A stretch of DNA of 64,000 nt from positions 46,203-110,202 of the forward strand of contig NZ_VUOD01000007.1 of assembly GCF_008386465.1 (NCBI RefSeq), in the 5' to 3' direction. Made by a program: the position numbers and the translations under genes. How positions within the stretch are numbered: position 1 is the stretch's first letter; the number at the start of each line of letters is the position of its first letter. Below the pieces are notes generated by a model. The model had not been told where the DNA came from. It saw only the letters and a list, made by a program, of their open reading frames with translations, and made no database searches. This stretch comes from Arenimonas fontis (GTDB lineage: Bacteria > Pseudomonadota > Gammaproteobacteria > Xanthomonadales > Xanthomonadaceae). Shown here in pieces: positions 62,139 to 64,000 of the stretch.

Positions 62139-62333
62139 ATGAGCAGTACCGACACCGCCACCGCCTACCGCACCTGGATGTGCGTGGTTTGCGGGTTCAC
62201 CTACGACGAGGCGGCTGGCCTGCCGGAAGAGGGCATCGCTCCGGGCACGCGCTGGGAAGACATCCCGGACGACTGGGTGTGCCCGGATTGCGGCGTCACC
62301 AAGGAAGATTTCGAAATGGTGCCGGTGGCCTGA
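62139..62333 (+). CDS. Rubredoxin
   Basis: A 64-residue rubredoxin from ATG 62139, with GAGG 5 bases upstream. Iron ligands are Cys15, Cys18 ([10 protein letters not shown]) and Cys48, Cys51 ([10 protein letters not shown]). [16 protein letters not shown] is characteristic of the alkane-hydroxylase/aerobic type. Such proteins deliver electrons to oxygenases or reductases. The adjacent thiE-hemL order is widely conserved in gammaproteobacteria. A GAGAAT hexamer at 62103-62108 may be its -10. Confidence 0.96.
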   Translation: MSSTDTATAYRTWMCVVCGFTYDEAAGLPEEGIAPGTRWEDIPDDWVCPDCGVTKEDFEMVPVA

Positions 62334-62349
62334 GCCGGCGCCGCCGCAC

Positions 62350-63195
62350 TCAGTTCAGGCGGGCCGGCTGGCCGGCCAGCATCACCAGAGCCTCGCGCAC
62401 CGCGTCGGCGTCTTCCGCTTCGGGCAGCAGCTGCAGGTAGCGGCCCAGGTCCTCGCGGGCACCGCGGACGTGTCCCAGCTCCAGGTAGGCCAGGCCGCGG
62501 TCGCGCCAGGCTTCGGCCAGGTCCGGGGCGAGCTTGAGCAGGCGGTCGGCGCAGCGCGCCACCCGCTCCCAGTCGCCACGGTCCCGGTACAGTCCCTTCA
62601 GGTTGCGCAACATGCGCACCAGCATCACCCGGTTCGAGGCCGGGGCGAGGATCTTCAGCAGCATGCCATCGTCCGGGGCCTGCCCGCCCAGGTGCGGCAC
62701 GGCCCGCACCCGCAGCTCCTCGGCGCTGACCGGGCGGCCCTTGTTGAACGGGTCGAGCACCAGGATGCCGTCGTCAACCGGCAGCCTGACCAGGAAATGG
62801 CCGGGGAAGGACACGCCCTGCAGCGGCAGGCCGAGCCGGCGGGTCACCTCCATCTGCACCAGGGCCAGGGAGATGGGAATGCCGAGTTTCCGGTCCACGA
62901 CCTCGTTGAGGTAGCTGTTGCGCGGGTCGTCGTAATCGTTGGTATTGCCGGCGAAGCCCAGCTCTTCGAACAGGTACCGGTTGACCTCGGTCAGGCGGGT
63001 CGGCAGGTCGGCGGCGGCGTCCACCCGCAGGCGCAGCGTCTCGGCCCAGGCCGCGAGCTGGGCGGCATAGGCGGCGGCGTCGAGACCGGGGTATTCGTCG
63101 CGGGCGATCAGCAGGGCGATGTCGAGCAAAGGCAGTTCGTCGTCGCCGAGCCGCGCCAGCGCGTTCCAGTCGGGCAGGGGGCGATGGCTGGCCAT
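62350..63195 (-). CDS. SirB1-family protein (transglutaminase-like domain with TPR tail)
   Basis: A 281-residue protein from ATG 63195. The N-terminal two thirds carry the SirB1/YchA fold: NRYLFEELGFAGNTNDYDDP then RNSYLNEVVDRKLGIPISLA, plus GVSFPGHFLVRLPV and LVLDPFNKGRPVS. The C-terminal part (about 190-281) contains TPR-like helices (RGDWERVARCADRLLKLAPD, AWRDRGLAYLELGHVRGARE). In E. coli sirB1 is near prmC and kdsA; here it is alone. Molecular function is not known. Confidence 0.92.
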   Translation of the reverse strand: MASHRPLPDWNALARLGDDELPLLDIALLIARDEYPGLDAAAYAAQLAAWAETLRLRVDAAADLPTRLTEVNRYLFEELGFAGNTNDYDDPRNSYLNEVVDRKLGIPISLALVQMEVTRRLGLPLQGVSFPGHFLVRLPVDDGILVLDPFNKGRPVSAEELRVRAVPHLGGQAPDDGMLLKILAPASNRVMLVRMLRNLKGLYRDRGDWERVARCADRLLKLAPDLAEAWRDRGLAYLELGHVRGAREDLGRYLQLLPEAEDADAVREALVMLAGQPARLN

Positions 63196-63238
63196 GCCGC
63201 CAATGTGGCGGCCATGGGCCCGGGAATCAAGCACGGGC

Positions 63239-63685
63239 TCAGGGGGCGCCGCGTTCCGGGATGTCCGGAGAGAAGCGGATCTCGTCGCCGCGCTCGACGC
63301 CCAGGCGTCCGGCCGTGCCGGCATTGAGCTCCAGCACGTACAGCGCCGGTCCGGCGCTGGGATAGGGCGGGCAGCGATCGCCCAGCGAGCACGGCGAGGC
63401 CCGGCTCACCGACACCAGGCGTCGCCGGGCGTCGAAATAGAGGATGTCCAGCGGGATGCGGGTGTTCTTCATCCAGTAGGCCAGCGGTTGCTCCTCCGCG
63501 TGCACGAACAACATACCGGCATCGGCCGCCAGCCGGTCGCGGAACATCAGGCCGCGGGCGCGCTCATCGGGCTCGTCGGCGATTTCGACGCTGAAGCGCT
63601 CGCCGCCGAGCTCGACCCAGGCTTGGCCGCGGGAGGCGCAGCCGGCCGAAAGCAGGGACAGGGCGAGCAGGAGGAAGAGGCGCAT
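63239..63685 (-). CDS. DUF192 lipoprotein
   Basis: A 148-residue protein from ATG 63685 with a lipobox ending at Cys16 (LLSAGC). The DUF192 fold is clear: FSVEIADEPDERARGLMFRD then RLAADAGMLFVHAEEQPLAY, WMKNTRIPLDILYFD and YVLELNAGTAGRLGVERGDE. The family is small, secreted or lipid-anchored, with unknown function. Two extra cysteines (CSLGDRC) could form a disulfide. It has a GAGG-rich region upstream but no strong promoter signal. Confidence 0.9.
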   Translation of the reverse strand: MRLFLLLALSLLSAGCASRGQAWVELGGERFSVEIADEPDERARGLMFRDRLAADAGMLFVHAEEQPLAYWMKNTRIPLDILYFDARRRLVSVSRASPCSLGDRCPPYPSAGPALYVLELNAGTAGRLGVERGDEIRFSPDIPERGAP

Positions 63686-63877
63686 GGCGTCGGTGTGGCG
63701 CGTCGGATCCGGCGACGTTCCGGGATGCGCGGGCGACATGTCAAGGCGGAAGGCTTCCAATTTCCGCAAACCGCCGTTATCCTGCGCGGCCCTTCGGGGC
63801 GCCGGCCGAGCCGGCAGCCCCGCTGCCGGGAGGCCCCGCCGGGGTGATCGGTGGAACCGGGGCGCTCGAGAAGGGTG

Positions 63878-63905
63878 TTGACGGTTCTGGAAAGCGCCGT
63901 ATAAT
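63878..63905 (+). promoter_or_regulatory. Ribosomal RNA operon promoter (rrn P1 type)
   Basis: TTGACG (63878-63883), a 16-bp spacer, TATAAT (63900-63905). The 16-bp spacing equals that of E. coli rrn P1 promoters. The hexamer is followed by a GC-rich discriminator (GTGCGGCTCC), the feature that makes rRNA promoters sensitive to ppGpp. No A/T-rich UP element is seen upstream. Confidence 0.8.
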
Positions 63906-64000
63906 GTGCGGCTCCCTCGGGCGAAATGCCCGGGCCGTGGGCGAAGGCCTGGCGGGTTGGATCTTTGACAGTGTGCGCAGGAAATTTGTGCGGGCGCCTG
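63906..64000 (+). ncRNA. Leader of an rRNA operon with boxA antitermination site (continues past window)
   Basis: At 63959-63970 GGATCTTTGACA matches the boxA consensus TGCTCTTTAACA at 9 of 12 bases. It is followed by GTGTGCGCAGGAAATTTGTG, the usual spacing toward 16S rRNA. The mature 16S gene itself is not in the window. Confidence 0.75.

Overview
The window is a compact, very GC-rich (roughly 70% by eye) gammaproteobacterial chromosome segment of housekeeping genes. Gene content (erpA, nudC, ampE, fis, prmA, groESL, glnE, lpxL-type acyltransferases, waaA, tolC, mpl) and gene order (purD-purH-fis-prmA-accC-accB-aroQ-TlpA-dsbD-groESL; pfp-adk-mpl; rubredoxin-thiE-hemL) point to the Xanthomonadales/Lysobacterales or a nearby Chromatiales-like lineage. 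I cannot name a genus. Nothing looks like a prophage, integron, CRISPR array or intact insertion sequence.

Layout. 1-5.1 kb: a truncated signalling gene, then a rightward run with a DUF6776 coiled-coil protein, bactofilin, ErpA, NudC and AmpE. 5.1-18.8 kb: a long leftward block with a DUF2752/CD225 membrane pair, an MFS-PlsC fusion, purD, purH, fis, prmA, accC, accB, aroQ, a TlpA-like thioredoxin and dsbD. 18.9-23.5 kb: an XRE regulator, two 9-bp tandem arrays, the groESL operon with a sigma-32-type promoter and a CIRCE operator, and mgtE. 23.6-36 kb: glnE, an ELM1-like gene, an unknown secreted protein, then an envelope cluster (zf-CHCC protein, GT4 glycosyltransferase, O-antigen ligase, LpxL-like acyltransferase) that also contains an ERCC4 nuclease. 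A low-GC scar of about 0.4 kb follows, then a second LpxL-like gene and waaA. 36-43.3 kb: tolC, pcm, and a TetR-controlled RND efflux operon. 43.3-46.5 kb: a TPP riboswitch with thiC, a DUF4136 lipoprotein and a lone Hpt protein. 46.6-51.5 kb: a pyrophosphate module (soluble PPase, K+-independent H+-pumping PPase, PPi-dependent phosphofructokinase). 51.6-57.5 kb: adk, mpl, a LON-domain protein, a DedA-PAP2-LssY fusion, an SDR and a glyoxalase-fold protein. 57.5-62.1 kb: a leftward chain thiE-hemL-HAD-MetB/C-K+ channel in which every junction is a 4-bp ATGA overlap. 62.1-64 kb: rubredoxin, a SirB1-like protein, a DUF192 lipoprotein, and at the right edge the promoter and leader of a ribosomal RNA operon.

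How the genes work together. The block covers fatty-acid initiation (AccB/AccC), purine and thiamine synthesis, tetrapyrrole entry (HemL), disulfide handling, chaperonins, lipid A/LPS assembly and peptidoglycan recycling (Mpl, AmpE). The PPi enzymes suggest glycolysis with pyrophosphate as phosphoryl donor and recovery of PPi energy as a proton gradient. The clearest regulatory sites are the TPP riboswitch, the sigma-32 promoter plus CIRCE upstream of groES, the TetR operator and the rrn P1-type promoter. Several genes have an NAGAAT-type -10 box, in four cases placed so that transcription would begin at the ATG itself, which suggests leaderless mRNAs.

The items least explained by known biology are the ERCC4 nuclease in the LPS cluster, the low-GC scar with a 17-bp perfect direct repeat, the paired 9-bp arrays next to groESL, a probable frameshift in a small membrane-protein gene between accC and prmA, and several domain oddities (DsbD with two alpha domains, a PAP2 domain with an altered PSGH motif, an ion channel with a C-terminal zinc ribbon). 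I did not find a clear candidate for a wholly new multi-gene system.
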